From: CAZXYF01 sp964644705
GTDB lineage: Bacteria > Planctomycetota > Brocadiia > SM23-32
Reading direction: 5' to 3'
Assembly: GCA_964644705.1 (NCBI GenBank)
Contig: CAZXYF010000157.1
Span: 1 to 7,275 of the forward strand
DNA: 7,275 nucleotides
Below, piece by piece: positions 7,155 through 7,275 of this stretch. Each line of letters starts with the position of its first letter. Positions within the stretch are counted from its first letter, which is position 1. The position numbers were made by a program, and so were the translations under genes. The notes under the pieces were generated by a model. The model did no database searches, was not told the DNA's origin, and saw nothing but the letters and a program-made list of their open reading frames with translations.

Positions 7155-7275
7155 ATGGGAAGCACCAAAGGGACACGTATTGTCGTAATCGGGGCGGGTT
7201 TAGGAGGCATTTCGGCGGCGCTTTCTCTGGCTGCCGAAGGATATGAGGTCGAGGTTTTCGAAAAAAATGATCACG
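7155..7275 (+). CDS. FAD-dependent oxidoreductase, phytoene desaturase (CrtI)-like, N-terminus only
   Basis: Only the first 40 codons are present; the gene runs off the window. The N-terminus reads RIVVIGAGLGGISAALSLAAEGYEVEVFEKND. This is a Rossmann FAD-binding motif with GAGLGG at residues 13-18 and the acidic Glu36 at the end of the second strand that contacts the FAD ribose. The pattern, with EKND right after that Glu, is typical of the phytoene desaturase / carotenoid dehydrogenase branch. Related NAD(P)/FAD amine oxidases and retinol-saturase-like proteins begin almost identically, so the substrate is open. The ATG at 7155 is the only in-frame choice nearby, with GAGGGGAAG (7137-7145) about 10 bases before it. 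It lies 194 bases beyond the PII-like gene on the same strand, probably in its own unit. Confidence 0.75.
   Translation, partial: MGSTKGTRIVVIGAGLGGISAALSLAAEGYEVEVFEKNDH

Overview
The window comes from a Gram-negative bacterium of moderate GC content (a little above half, by eye). The Gram-negative assignment rests on a complete tripartite efflux system that includes an outer-membrane channel. The phylum cannot be fixed from sequence alone. The gene order and the PII-like partner protein resemble loci known from several non-model Gram-negative phyla, but that is only an impression.

Layout: positions 1-248 are non-coding. They hold a sigma70-like promoter (about 143-172) and two palindromes (174-190 and 204-221) in front of a TetR-family repressor gene (249-890, GTG start). 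The repressor opens a tightly packed co-directional operon: a TolC-type outer-membrane lipoprotein (887-2425), a membrane-anchored periplasmic adaptor (2418-3599), an RND inner-membrane transporter (3596 to 6632, in two reading frames), and a small PII-like protein of the PG0541 / PII-NG type (6670-6960). The first four genes overlap by 4, 8 and 4 bases, which suggests translational coupling. After a 194-base gap with inverted repeats, the window ends inside the first 40 codons of a FAD-dependent phytoene-desaturase-like oxidoreductase (7155 onward).

The genes fit one machine: the transporter captures substrate, the adaptor bridges the periplasm, and the channel opens through the outer membrane. 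The TetR protein probably represses its own operon until a ligand arrives, and the PII-like protein may regulate or sense at the transporter. The transporter looks like the drug/amphiphile (HAE) type, with VVDNAIV in TM4, rather than a heavy-metal pump.

The main anomaly is the RND gene. It switches frame near 5279-5286, just after TM7. The join lacks about 13-18 residues that relatives carry there (the LPxGT-type strand opening the PC1 subdomain). This points to a small deletion of length 2 mod 3, not a one-base slip. It is either a recent inactivating mutation or an assembly error. I found no CRISPR, mobile element, tRNA or rRNA, and no clearly novel system.
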